Shown here: in pieces, positions 1-7,575 of the stretch
Position numbering within the stretch: position 1 is the stretch's first letter
Layout: each line of letters starts with the position of its first letter
NCBI GenBank assembly: GCA_015661135.1
Contig: JACVXW010000114.1
Span: 1-11,053 of the forward strand
Direction: 5' to 3'
DNA length: 11,053 nucleotides
Origin: Chloroflexota bacterium
GTDB taxonomy: Bacteria; Chloroflexota; Limnocylindria; Limnocylindrales; CSP1-4
Program-made: the position numbers and the translations under genes
Notes under the pieces: model-generated
Database searches by the model: none
What the model was told of the DNA's origin: nothing
The model's input: only the letters and a program-made list of their open reading frames with translations

Positions 1-340
1 CGACGTCCGGACCGTACGTACCGCCGGCGAAGACGGGCAGACCGAGGTACCCGATCAGTGCATACAGCGAGGTCGACGCGACGCCTCGACGGAAACCCAG
101 GGCTCCGCCGGCGAGCAGCACGCCGAAGGTTTGCCCCGTGTACGGGACGGGGTTACCCGGCACGTAGAAGAAGACCTGTGCGGCGAGCGCGATGAGGACC
201 GTCCCGGCGACGATCAGGGCGACGTGTCTGAGCCGGACCCCGATCCCCTCGGCGACCCGGATCGGGACGAGGAAGTCGGCAATCGTGATACCGCGCTCGT
301 GCGCCGGCAGGCGGTCGAGCCGCGGAACCGTGATCGTCAA
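1..340 (-). CDS. bioY: Biotin transporter BioY (ECF S component), partial, N-terminal half
   Basis: BioY is the membrane substrate-binding component that takes up biotin, alone or with the energising EcfA/EcfT modules. Reading the minus strand from a TTG at 340-338 gives 113 residues before the window edge; the family is usually about 190-210 residues, so roughly the C-terminal half is missing. The family signature NPVPYTGQTFGVLLAG is at residues 63-78, followed by LYALIGYLGLPVFAGG at 92-107. A first membrane segment covers about residues 40-57. The TTG start is chosen because a GGAGG sequence lies about 9 nt upstream and no better in-frame start is visible. The roughly 38 residues before the first membrane segment are longer than in many BioY proteins, so translation could begin a little further in. 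It lies 114 bp downstream of an ABC permease on the same strand and has its own candidate -10 element. The family call is firm; the exact start is less so. Confidence 0.88.
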   Translation of the reverse strand, partial: MTITVPRLDRLPAHERGITIADFLVPIRVAEGIGVRLRHVALIVAGTVLIALAAQVFFYVPGNPVPYTGQTFGVLLAGGALGFRRGVASTSLYALIGYLGLPVFAGGTYGPDV

Positions 341-361
341 GACGTCCGTCCTCCAGCGAAG

Positions 362-376
362 GCGGCACCTTGCCGC
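362..376. promoter_or_regulatory. Inverted repeat in the bioY leader
   Basis: A perfect 6-bp inverted repeat with a 3-nt spacer (GCGGCA-CCT-TGCCGC on the plus strand) lies between the candidate bioY -10 element and the bioY start codon. It could be an operator or a short leader hairpin. It does not resemble the long biotin-repressor operators I know, so no regulator is assigned. Confidence 0.3.
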
Positions 377-385
377 GGTGCGGCG

Positions 386-391
386 AGTCTA
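386..391 (-). promoter_or_regulatory. Candidate extended -10 element for bioY
   Basis: The minus strand reads TGCTAGACT, an extended -10 pattern (TGn before TAGACT), 46 nt upstream of the TTG start of bioY. No convincing -35 hexamer lies 16-18 bp upstream; the best placed hexamer is TCCGAA. Extended -10 promoters can work without a good -35. This is pattern matching only. Confidence 0.3.
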
Positions 392-415
392 GCAGAGGCA
401 CTTTTCCGTTCGGAC

Positions 416-454
416 CCCATCGAGTAGGTCGTGACGGCGACCTGCCGGGATGGG
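416..454 (-). terminator. Nested inverted repeats directly after the ABC permease stop codon
   Basis: Immediately downstream of the permease stop codon the minus strand contains outer arms CCCATC/GATGGG enclosing inner arms AGGTCG/CGACCT with a 6-nt loop. Position and nesting suggest an RNA hairpin that could end transcription of the exporter operon or protect its 3' end. There is no T-tract behind it, so a classical intrinsic terminator is not shown. It also lies just upstream of the candidate bioY promoter, so an operator role is possible. Confidence 0.35.
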
Positions 455-2980
455 CTACTCGAACTTGAGCGCCTCGACGATCGAGACGCCCGAGGCCAGC
501 CGGGACGGGTACCAGGCGGCGATCGCCGGACCGGCGAGCCCCAGGACGGCTGCAATTCCGATCGCGTTCCACGGCAGTCCGGCCGACGGCTGCAGACCGC
601 CGGTCATCGCCAGCATCACGGCCCCGGCGGCGATGCCCGTCAGGGCCCCGAGCACGACGCCGACGAGTCCCACGATCGTCGCCTCCACGACGACCATCTG
701 CGATGCCTGGCGCCGGGTCATCCCGATCGCGCGCAGGACGCCGATCTCGCGGATCCGCTCGACAACGCCAATGGTGAGGGTGTTGACCATGCCCAGCGCC
801 GCCACCAGGATCGCCACGAGCGCGAGCGCATCGAACAGCCCGAAGACCCGCCCGAGGGCGTCCGTGATCGCCCCCTGGACCCTCGACAGCGGGCTCGCAC
901 CCAGGGCGAGGGTCTGGGCAACCGCCTCCACCTCGGATCTCGCGGCGGCGCTGGCGCCATCGGCGAAGCGGACGGCGAAGACATCGGCCCCGGCCACGCG
1001 AAGGGGGCCCGTTGCGTCCGACCAGCCGACCAGGATCCCTTCGCCGGTTCCGCCCGGGACCGAGCGCTCGACGACGCCGACCACCCGGAGGCCGAGCGTG
1101 GACCCTCCGCCGAGCCCGAGCGTGATGGAGTCCCCGACGCCGAGACTCATGCGCCGGGCGACCGATGCCGGCAGGATCGCGGCTCCGCCCTGATCGAGCG
1201 CCGACAGGGCCGCCCCTCGATCGCCCGACACGAAGGTCAGTCGGCCGTCGGCGAGGAAGTCCGCCCCGACGATTGCGGCTGCGTCGAGACGGATGCCGCG
1301 AATCGCGAGGTTGAAGGTCGCGATCGGCGTGACCGCTCGAACGCCCGGCACCGCGGCGAGCGTCTCCCCGACGCCTTCATCCAGGCCGACGGGCCGGATC
1401 GAGGTCACGATCATCTCGCCGGGCACGACATCCGTGAGCCACGCCGTCGCGGCGTTGCGGGCGGCCTGGGCGGACCAGCCGAGTGCCACCACCATGGCGA
1501 GGCCAACGACGAGGGCCCCGAGGGTCAGGGCTGCCCGGCTCTGATCCCGGGCGAGCGATCCGCGCGCCAGGCGCTCCTCGAGCCGGAGGACGAGGGCTAT
1601 CGGGCTGCCGAGGAGCCGGGCGAGCGGCGGCAGGAAGAAGGGCGTCGCCAGCGTTGCCGCCAGGAGCACGCCGTAGACCGCGAGCGCCCGATCCGCGCCC
1701 CGCGTGTCGGCTGCGGGAGGCCAGGCCAGCAGGACCAGGACGGCAACCGCGACGAAGACGATGGCCAGCCAACCGCGACGACCACGTCGGATCCCTGGCA
1801 GGTCCAGCCGCGCCCGGAGTGCCTCGACCGGGGAGATCCGGGCGGCGCGGACGGCCGGCTCGATCGCCCCGGCGATTGTGATCGCGAGGCCGACGGCAAA
1901 CGCGGTCAGGAGGCTCCCCGGATCGATCCCGGAGACCTCGGCCGGGAACCCCGTGATCGCGCGAACAGATCCGGCGGTGAGCCCGCCGATGAGGAGCCCG
2001 ACGAGCAGGCCGAGGCCCGAGCCAACCAGGCCGATGACGATCGCGCCGGCGAAGACAAACCGGACGACCTGGGCTCGCGTGGCGCCCGCGGCGCGGAGAA
2101 GTCCCACCTCCCGGGCACGTTCCCCAACGGTCATCGACATGGTGTTCATGATCAGGAACGAGCCCACGAAGAGGACGATCGCCGCGACCATCGCGGTCGT
2201 GGCCAGGAAGTCGGCCGTGGAGGCGCGCAGGCCCGCGGCCAGGTCTCCGGGCGACGAAAGAACGTACGGTTCGCCCTTCAGGCGCTCCGCGAGCGCCGCG
2301 GTCACCGCTGCGGCCGTGGAGCCGGGGGCAAGGCCCACGTCCACCCGGCTGACGCCATTGAGCGCAAACGTGGAGCGGGCGACGTCGAGCGGCACGATCA
2401 AGGTCCGCCCGGCGGCCCCCGGTAGTGGCCCGGGCCCGGCGAGAATCCCGATCACGCGCAGGTGTGCCGGCTCGCCCGCGCCCTGGAGCGTGATCTCGCT
2501 GCCGAGGACATAGCCATCGTCGCGAGCGAGCGACTCGGAAATCAGCGCAGAGGGCTCGTCGGGCCGCGCCAGTCGGGCGCCGGCCACGAGGACCAGGTCG
2601 TGCAGCTGCGCGTACGGCACGGGATCGATCCCGATGATCGTCACCGCGTCACGGGCCCCGCCGGTCGTTCCGATCCCACCCGCGGCGAGGAACGTCCGCC
2701 GCTCGATCGTCGGCGCGACGACCGCGACCCCGGGCGTTCCGCGGACCGCCTCGACCGTCGCGTCCGACAGCCCCTGCTCCAGGAAGGCGCTGACCCGGAG
2801 GTCCGATCGGCCCACGATGTCGCGCACGGTCCGGTCCACCGCCGCCTCCATCCCGGCGCTCAGCGAGAGCGACGCGGACAGGACGCCGACGCCGAGCGCC
2901 ACGCCCAGGATGGTCAGGAGCGTGCGGAGCGGTCGTGAAGCGAGTGTCCGCCACGCCAGGCGGTCCAGGCCGCCGCGCAT
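455..2980 (-). CDS. ABC exporter permease, duplicated FtsX/MacB type, 10 predicted membrane segments
   Basis: This 841-residue membrane protein is the permease of a type VII (MacB/LolCDE-like) ABC system. Such systems use ATP to drive movements of an extracytoplasmic domain, for lipid, lipoprotein or peptide export or for signalling. Predicted membrane segments lie near residues 17-40, 260-282, 308-336, 355-377, 403-421, 432-450, 483-505, 713-735, 765-790 and 803-823. Two FtsX-type blocks are visible: one with VGERAREVGLLRAAGATRAQ at about 285-304, the other with VERIREIGVLRAIGMTRRQA at about 740-759. Each follows a large extracytoplasmic region (about 41-258 and 506-712). The ATG at 2980-2978 begins an N-terminus RPLRTLLTILGVALGVG typical of the family, and its A is the last base of the upstream ATPase stop codon (TGATG), implying translational coupling. 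An in-frame extension further upstream would run into the ATPase gene and is rejected. The substrate cannot be read from the sequence. Confidence 0.9.
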   Translation of the reverse strand: MRGGLDRLAWRTLASRPLRTLLTILGVALGVGVLSASLSLSAGMEAAVDRTVRDIVGRSDLRVSAFLEQGLSDATVEAVRGTPGVAVVAPTIERRTFLAAGGIGTTGGARDAVTIIGIDPVPYAQLHDLVLVAGARLARPDEPSALISESLARDDGYVLGSEITLQGAGEPAHLRVIGILAGPGPLPGAAGRTLIVPLDVARSTFALNGVSRVDVGLAPGSTAAAVTAALAERLKGEPYVLSSPGDLAAGLRASTADFLATTAMVAAIVLFVGSFLIMNTMSMTVGERAREVGLLRAAGATRAQVVRFVFAGAIVIGLVGSGLGLLVGLLIGGLTAGSVRAITGFPAEVSGIDPGSLLTAFAVGLAITIAGAIEPAVRAARISPVEALRARLDLPGIRRGRRGWLAIVFVAVAVLVLLAWPPAADTRGADRALAVYGVLLAATLATPFFLPPLARLLGSPIALVLRLEERLARGSLARDQSRAALTLGALVVGLAMVVALGWSAQAARNAATAWLTDVVPGEMIVTSIRPVGLDEGVGETLAAVPGVRAVTPIATFNLAIRGIRLDAAAIVGADFLADGRLTFVSGDRGAALSALDQGGAAILPASVARRMSLGVGDSITLGLGGGSTLGLRVVGVVERSVPGGTGEGILVGWSDATGPLRVAGADVFAVRFADGASAAARSEVEAVAQTLALGASPLSRVQGAITDALGRVFGLFDALALVAILVAALGMVNTLTIGVVERIREIGVLRAIGMTRRQASQMVVVEATIVGLVGVVLGALTGIAAGAVMLAMTGGLQPSAGLPWNAIGIAAVLGLAGPAIAAWYPSRLASGVSIVEALKFE

Positions 2981-3732
2981 CAGAGCCCCAGCTGGGCCAG
3001 CCGGGTGATGAGCGGCGCCGCCGAGTGATCGGCTCGCCGACCCAGATCGATGGCGTCCCGAATCCGGCCGTCGCCGATCACGAGCACCCGGTCCGCATAA
3101 GCAGCGGCGCGGGCGTCGTGGGTGACCAGGACGATCGTCTGGCCGTTCTCGTCGCACGAACGCCAGAGCGCGTCGAGCAACTCGCCGCCCGTCGTGTAGT
3201 CCAGGTTTCCGGTCGGCTCGTCGGCCAGCAGGACGGACGGGCGCGTCACGAGCGCGCGGGCCACGGCCACCCGCTGCTGCTCTCCGGCGGATAACTGGTC
3301 GGGACGATGACGCTCCTTGCCGACGAGTTCGACGAGCGCGATCACGTCCCGGATCCGATCCCGGATCTCGCCGCGCGTGGCGTCCTGCCCGGCGATCGTG
3401 AACGGCAGGGCGATGTTCTCCCGGACGTTGAGCAGCGGGATCAGGTTGAACGCCTGGAAGACGAAGCCCGTCCGCTCGCGCCGTAAGCGGGTTGCATCGT
3501 CATCCGACAGGCGGCTGATGTCGCGGCCCTCGAAGACGACCGAGCCCGTCGTCGGCCGGTCCAGGCCGCCGAGCAGTTGCAACAGGGTGCTCTTGCCGGA
3601 TCCGGATGGACCCATGAGTGCCACGAACTCACCCGCCGGGACCGCCAGCGACACACCCTTCAGGGCCGCTACGGTCCCTGAACCGAGCTCGTATTGCTTG
3701 GTGAGGTCGAAGGCCTCGAGGATCGGTGGCAT
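2980..3732 (-). CDS. ABC exporter ATP-binding protein, MacB/LolD type
   Basis: This 250-residue nucleotide-binding subunit powers the permease encoded directly after it, with which it shares one base. All ATPase motifs are present: Walker A GPSGSGKST at 41-49, Q-loop Gln93 in VFQAFNLIP, a signature LSAGEQQR at 147-154, Walker B VLLADEP at 167-173, D-loop NLD at 176-178 and the switch His205 in LVTHD. The alanine in LSAGE instead of LSGGQ and the segment FVFQAFNLIPLLNVRENI are typical of the LolD/MacB/FtsE-like family. The start is the ATG at 3732-3730, with GGGAGG a few bases upstream; its spacing is short, but the residues after it match the normal family N-terminus, whereas the 53 codons before it encode no recognisable sequence and run into the next gene. 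The transported substrate is unknown. Confidence 0.92.
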   Translation of the reverse strand: MPPILEAFDLTKQYELGSGTVAALKGVSLAVPAGEFVALMGPSGSGKSTLLQLLGGLDRPTTGSVVFEGRDISRLSDDDATRLRRERTGFVFQAFNLIPLLNVRENIALPFTIAGQDATRGEIRDRIRDVIALVELVGKERHRPDQLSAGEQQRVAVARALVTRPSVLLADEPTGNLDYTTGGELLDALWRSCDENGQTIVLVTHDARAAAYADRVLVIGDGRIRDAIDLGRRADHSAAPLITRLAQLGL

Positions 3733-3772
3733 GGCCCTCCCGATTTCTTGCTCGGCGCGATCGAGCACGGGC

Positions 3773-3778
3773 AGTGTA
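3773..3778 (-). promoter_or_regulatory. Candidate -10 element for the ABC exporter operon
   Basis: A TACACT hexamer on the minus strand lies about 40 nt upstream of the ATPase start codon, in the 85-bp gap behind the CAP-domain gene. The same hexamer precedes tRNA-His. No -35 match to TTGACA is visible at 16-18 bp, so the call rests on position and the hexamer alone. Confidence 0.3.
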
Positions 3779-3817
3779 GCCGCCGCGTCGGTCGCCGTGC
3801 GGCCCGCCGGCGAGAGT

Positions 3818-4761
3818 TCAGTTGCCGAAGAAGCCCCCGGCGACGTCGCCGACGATCGCGTCCACGAGGCTCTGCGAGAAGGGCGCGTCAACGACCTGGA
3901 GCGACGAGAGATCCGTCACGGGCGAGGGGGTCGATCCGGGGCCCGGCTTGATGGGGCCGCCTGCGACGAACCCGCCGCCGATGCCACGGAGACCGGTTCC
4001 GGACATTTCGGCCAGCTCGGCCGGGTCAACCGGATCGGGTGTAGGGCTTGGCGTCGGACTCGGCGTTGGGGTCGGGATCGCGGTCGGGACGGGCGTGGGC
4101 GCCGGCGTCGCGATCGGCGCCGTCGTGGGGGTGGGTCGTGGCGTCTCGGCCGGTCCAGCCGTCGCAATGGGCTTCGGCGTTGCGTCGGGCGCCGCCGTTG
4201 GCTTCGGCGTCGGCGTGGGTGTGGCCGTCGGGCCGGCGCTGCACTTGTCGGCGAAGAGCACGGTCCACATGTGATTGCCCCGATCCCGACGACGTCCCAG
4301 GCCGCGCCGAGGATGTTCGCCCGGTGGCCGGCTGAGCCCATGAAGCCCTGCTGGATCGTCTCGGTGGCGATGTCGTCCGGGAAGTTGTTGCTCCCGATGT
4401 TCTCGCCGGCGAGCTTGAAGCAGTAACCCAGGCGGGTCATCTCGTCGAAGACCTTCTTGCCGTCCGGCGGGATGCTGTGGCTGAAGTAGTTGCGGTCGAT
4501 CATGTCCTTGGACCGCCAGCGGGCGATCGAGGTGAGGGCGGAGTCAACCTTGAGCGCCGGCAGGCCGGCCGCGGCGCGGGCCTGGTTCGTCAGCGTGACG
4601 AGCAGGTCCTCATCGGCGGATGAGTAGGCGTTGGCATCCCAGGCGAAGACGGTGCCCGGGCTGGCGATCGTCAAGACCAGGGCTGCGATGGTCGCGAGGC
4701 TGGCGAAGCGGCGACTGATTCGGGCCGCGGGAGCTATTCGGGGCACGAGCGTGGCGTTCAT
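3818..4761 (-). pseudogene. Secreted CAP/SCP-domain protein with Pro/Thr-rich tail, frame broken
   Basis: The gene begins with ATG at 4761-4759. A signal peptide covers about residues 1-40 (hydrophobic 22-34, then VFA before WDANAYS). A bacterial CAP domain (CAP/SCP/PR-1, related to YkwD) follows at about 48-161: TNQARAAAGLPAL at 58-70, His95 in NYFSHS, GENIGSN at 119-125 and GSAGHRANILG at 142-152. The frame giving AWDVVGIGA ends its sense near 4280. The expected last strand of the domain, MWTVLFADKC, continues in another frame from 4270, followed by a Pro/Thr-rich linker and a 70-residue C-terminal part ending at 3818. The first frame stays open to 3916 but there encodes only Arg/Pro-rich nonsense. 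CAP proteins normally have a few residues between those two strands, so a short deletion fits better than a single-base error; an assembly error is possible. Bacterial CAP domains are secreted or cell-surface proteins of mostly unknown activity. Confidence 0.82.
4031..4231 (-). repeat. Low-complexity Pro/Thr/Ala-rich coding repeat
   Basis: About 67 codons of the CAP-domain gene's downstream frame encode alternating Thr-Pro, Ala-Pro and Ser-Pro units, with runs such as TPTPTP and SPTPSPTPDP. This is an extended, flexible linker of the kind common in cell-surface proteins, joining the CAP domain to the C-terminal segment. The opposite strand reads as a Gly/Val-rich open frame, which is only its shadow. 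Confidence 0.85.
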
Positions 4762-4905
4762 GGCTCCGGCTTTCTGGCGCGAATTCTTCGGACCGCCCGG
4801 CCTCCACCGACCGGTCGCCGTCCAGACTAGGTTCCGGGCCAGCGCCGGTCGCCTACCCCATGGTCCCGGGGTCCTGCGGCAGGGGTACCAGCGTCGACCT
4901 TCGGG

Positions 4906-4911
4906 TACACT
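4906..4911 (+). promoter_or_regulatory. Candidate -10 element for tRNA-His
   Basis: TACACT lies 40 nt upstream of the 5' end of the tRNA, a normal distance for a tRNA promoter with a short leader. No good -35 hexamer is found at standard spacing. The region 4762-4905 between the CAP gene start and this site shows no other convincing feature. Confidence 0.35.
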
Positions 4912-4951
4912 TCGCGGGCCCGCGTATCCGATCAGGAATCGCGTCGCGCGC

Positions 4952-5028
4952 GGTGGCCTTAGCTCAACCGGCAGAGCAGCGGATTGTGGTTCCGCAGGTT
5001 ATGGGTTCGACCCCCATAGGCCACCCCA
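4952..5028 (+). tRNA. tRNA-His (anticodon GTG), CCA encoded
   Basis: A complete cloverleaf can be folded by hand. The acceptor stem pairs GTGGCCT (4953-4959) with AGGCCAC (5018-5024). The D stem pairs GCTC (4962-4965) with GAGC (4974-4977). The anticodon stem pairs GCGGA (4979-4983) with TCCGC (4991-4995) around the loop TTGTGGT, putting anticodon GTG at 4986-4988. The T stem pairs ATGGG (5001-5005) with CCCAT (5013-5017) around TTCGACC. A G at 4952 can serve as the extra G-1 opposite the discriminator C at 5025, the identity element of bacterial tRNA-His, and CCA is encoded at 5026-5028. Both features support histidine independently of the anticodon. Confidence 0.98.
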
Positions 5029-5037
5029 ACACCCTTC

Positions 5038-5050
5038 CCGGGCTGCCCGG
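5038..5050. other. Short GC palindrome between tRNA-His and the HAD gene
   Basis: CCGGGC-T-GCCCGG is a perfect palindrome around one base. As RNA it could form a 5-bp stem with a 3-nt loop 9 nt after the tRNA 3' end. No T-run follows. It could aid tRNA 3' processing or termination, or be chance in GC-rich DNA. Confidence 0.25.
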
Positions 5051-5071
5051 ATGTGCCAGCTGGTGAACCCG

Positions 5072-5773
5072 ATGACCGATCTCGACTACGGTGCCTTCGA
5101 GGCGATCACGTTCGACTGCTACGGCACGCTGATCGACTGGGAGACCGGCCTCCTTGCCGGTCTGCGGGCGGGGCTCACCGGGCGCGCCGCCGACGCCGCC
5201 GACGAAGAGATCCTCGAGCGCTACGCGGCTGCCGAAGCGAGCCTGGAACAGGGGCCGTACCTCACCTATCGCGAGATCCTCGGGCGCGGGCTTGTGGCCG
5301 TCGCGGCGTCCTTCGGCGCGCAGGCAACGCCGGCCGAGATCCAGGAATTCGGCGGATCGGTTGCGGACTGGCCGCCCTTCCCCGACTCGGCCGCAGCGCT
5401 GAAGCGCCTCAAGGGCAGGTTCCGCCTGGGTGTCCTGACGAACTGCGACGACGACCTCTTCGCGGCCTCGAACCGACGGCTCGATGTCGAATTCGACTGG
5501 GTGGTCACCGCCCAGCAGGCGCGCGGCTACAAGCCGCGGATCGCCAACTTCGAGTTGCTGTTCGAGCGCGTCGGACTCCCACGCGAGCGGATCCTGCATG
5601 TCGCCCAGAGCCTCTTCCACGACCACGTCCCGGCGAAGTCGCTCGGGCTGACCACGGTCTGGATCGACCGGCGCCACGACCGTGCCGGATCCGGTGCCAC
5701 GCCCCCGGCCGACGCGACTCCGGACGCGCGCTTCGTCGACATGGCGAGCTTCGCCGCCGCCGCCACGGCCTGA
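5072..5773 (+). CDS. HAD-superfamily hydrolase, haloacid-dehalogenase-like subfamily IA
   Basis: This 233-residue cytoplasmic enzyme carries the four HAD motifs: I, FDCYGTL with the nucleophile Asp15; II, VLTN with Thr123-Asn124; III, Lys154 in GYKP; IV, Asp184 in SLFHDHVPAK. Between I and II lies an all-helical cap (about residues 20-100), placing it in subfamily IA next to type II haloacid dehalogenases. Chemistry proceeds through an aspartyl intermediate, but whether the substrate is a phosphate ester or a 2-haloacid cannot be decided here; many proteins with this FDCYGTLIDWE start are uncharacterised. The ATG at 5072 is preferred because GGTGA, which can pair with the 16S 3' end, lies 5 nt upstream; in-frame ATG 5051 and GTG 5063 would add 7 or 3 unremarkable residues. 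It follows tRNA-His by 43 bp and may be co-transcribed with it. Confidence 0.88.
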   Translation: MTDLDYGAFEAITFDCYGTLIDWETGLLAGLRAGLTGRAADAADEEILERYAAAEASLEQGPYLTYREILGRGLVAVAASFGAQATPAEIQEFGGSVADWPPFPDSAAALKRLKGRFRLGVLTNCDDDLFAASNRRLDVEFDWVVTAQQARGYKPRIANFELLFERVGLPRERILHVAQSLFHDHVPAKSLGLTTVWIDRRHDRAGSGATPPADATPDARFVDMASFAAAATA

Positions 5774-5782
5774 CTCCACCCG

Positions 5783-5788
5783 TATACC
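5783..5788 (+). promoter_or_regulatory. Candidate -10 element for the MalK-like ATPase gene
   Basis: TATACC, within the palindrome GTATAC, is an AT-rich hexamer in a very GC-rich 117-bp gap, 102 nt upstream of the ATPase ATG. It matches TATAAT at four positions. No -35 is recognisable. The leader it would give contains the inverted repeat at 5831-5847. Confidence 0.3.
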
Positions 5789-5830
5789 ATCGGCGCAGCC
5801 CGGAACGGTCACGTACGGGACCCGTCCTCA

Positions 5831-5847
5831 GTCGCGCCCAGCGCGAC
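5831..5847. promoter_or_regulatory. 17-bp perfect inverted repeat upstream of the MalK-like ATPase gene
   Basis: GTCGCGC-CCA-GCGCGAC has 7-bp perfect arms and a 3-nt centre. It lies 44 bp upstream of the ATPase start and downstream of the candidate -10. Size and symmetry suit either a repressor operator or a small leader hairpin. No regulator gene is present in the window to pair with it. Confidence 0.4.
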
Positions 5848-5890
5848 AGGATGCAGGGTCCGCGATGCCCGGCCCGGTCGGAGGCGTGTC

Positions 5891-6950
<1,060 letters not shown>

Positions 6951-6954
6951 GGGC

Positions 6955-7575
6955 GTGGCGCGCGAGGTGTCCGAGCAGGGCAGGCACCCGGCCGACGATC
7001 GACTCCGCGAGGTCGTCGTTGGGACGAGGGTCGTCCATCGGGGTCACTACCTCGACGTCCGGGTTGACGACATCGTGACCCCGGATGGCCGCCGCTCGAC
7101 CCGCGATATCGTGGGTCATCCCGGGGCGGTCGCGATCGTCGCCCTGGACCCGAACGATCAGGTCCTGATGGTCCGCCAGTTCCGGCTGGCCGCGGGCCGG
7201 ACGCTGCTGGAAATCCCGGCCGGCACGCTGGACCGCGCGGCCGACGGGTCGCTCGAGGATCCGGACCTCGCCGCGCGGCGCGAACTGGAGGAGGAGACCG
7301 GGTTCCGCGCCGGTTCCTGGAGGCACCTCGGCGCCTTCTGGACCGCGCCGGGCTTCGCGACCGAGCTGATGCACCTCTACCTGGCCCGCGACCTCGTGCC
7401 GGCCACGGAGGGCCGGCTCGGCCCGGATGAGGACGAGCGCCTGGAGCTGGAACACGTTCCATGGCGCGCCGCACTGGCGATGGCCGAATCCGGACAGCTC
7501 CCCGATGCCAAGACGCTGGTCGGCGTGCTGTGGGTGACCAGGATCCTTGAGGCTTCCGAGGTCGCCGAGCCCTAA
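6955..7575 (+). CDS. NUDIX hydrolase, ADP-ribose pyrophosphatase type
   Basis: This 206-residue enzyme resembles bacterial ADP-ribose pyrophosphatases (NudF family), which cleave ADP-ribose to AMP and ribose 5-phosphate using metal bound by the NUDIX helix. The core of the NUDIX box is clear: Glu101, then Arg109-Glu110-Leu-Glu-Glu113-Glu114-Thr-Gly116. The preceding MVRQFRLAAGRTLLEIPAGTLD (72-93) is the typical ADPRase strand-loop segment, and the box is preceded by about five extra residues between GTLDR and Glu101. A DEDERLE segment at 158-164 fits the acidic loop of this group. The GTG at 6955 is chosen because it follows the ATPase stop by 4 nt with a GAGG just upstream; GTG at 6967 is the alternative. 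It probably shares a transcript with the ATPase gene and converges on the NAPRTase gene, with a 4-bp 3' overlap. ADP-ribose specificity is inferred from family resemblance. Confidence 0.85.
   Translation: MAREVSEQGRHPADDRLREVVVGTRVVHRGHYLDVRVDDIVTPDGRRSTRDIVGHPGAVAIVALDPNDQVLMVRQFRLAAGRTLLEIPAGTLDRAADGSLEDPDLAARRELEEETGFRAGSWRHLGAFWTAPGFATELMHLYLARDLVPATEGRLGPDEDERLELEHVPWRAALAMAESGQLPDAKTLVGVLWVTRILEASEVAEP

Noticed and set aside
431..2425. A 664-codon open frame on the plus strand across the ABC permease
   Set aside because: Its product is an Arg/Asp/Gly-rich low-complexity sequence typical of the antisense frame of a GC-rich gene, while the minus strand encodes a clear FtsX-family permease.
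4031..4231. Possible tandem DNA repeat or CRISPR-like array
   Set aside because: The period is that of short Thr-Pro codon pairs with no conserved repeat/spacer structure; it is a coding low-complexity linker.
3822..4274. A Gly/Val-rich plus-strand frame opposite the CAP protein tail
   Set aside because: The GVGLGVGLGVG pattern is simply the complement of the Thr-Pro repeat codons.
4631..5773. A long plus-strand frame extending the HAD protein upstream through the tRNA gene
   Set aside because: It reads through tRNA-His and the divergent CAP gene promoter region. The HAD motifs begin only after the ATG at 5072, which has its own ribosome-binding sequence.
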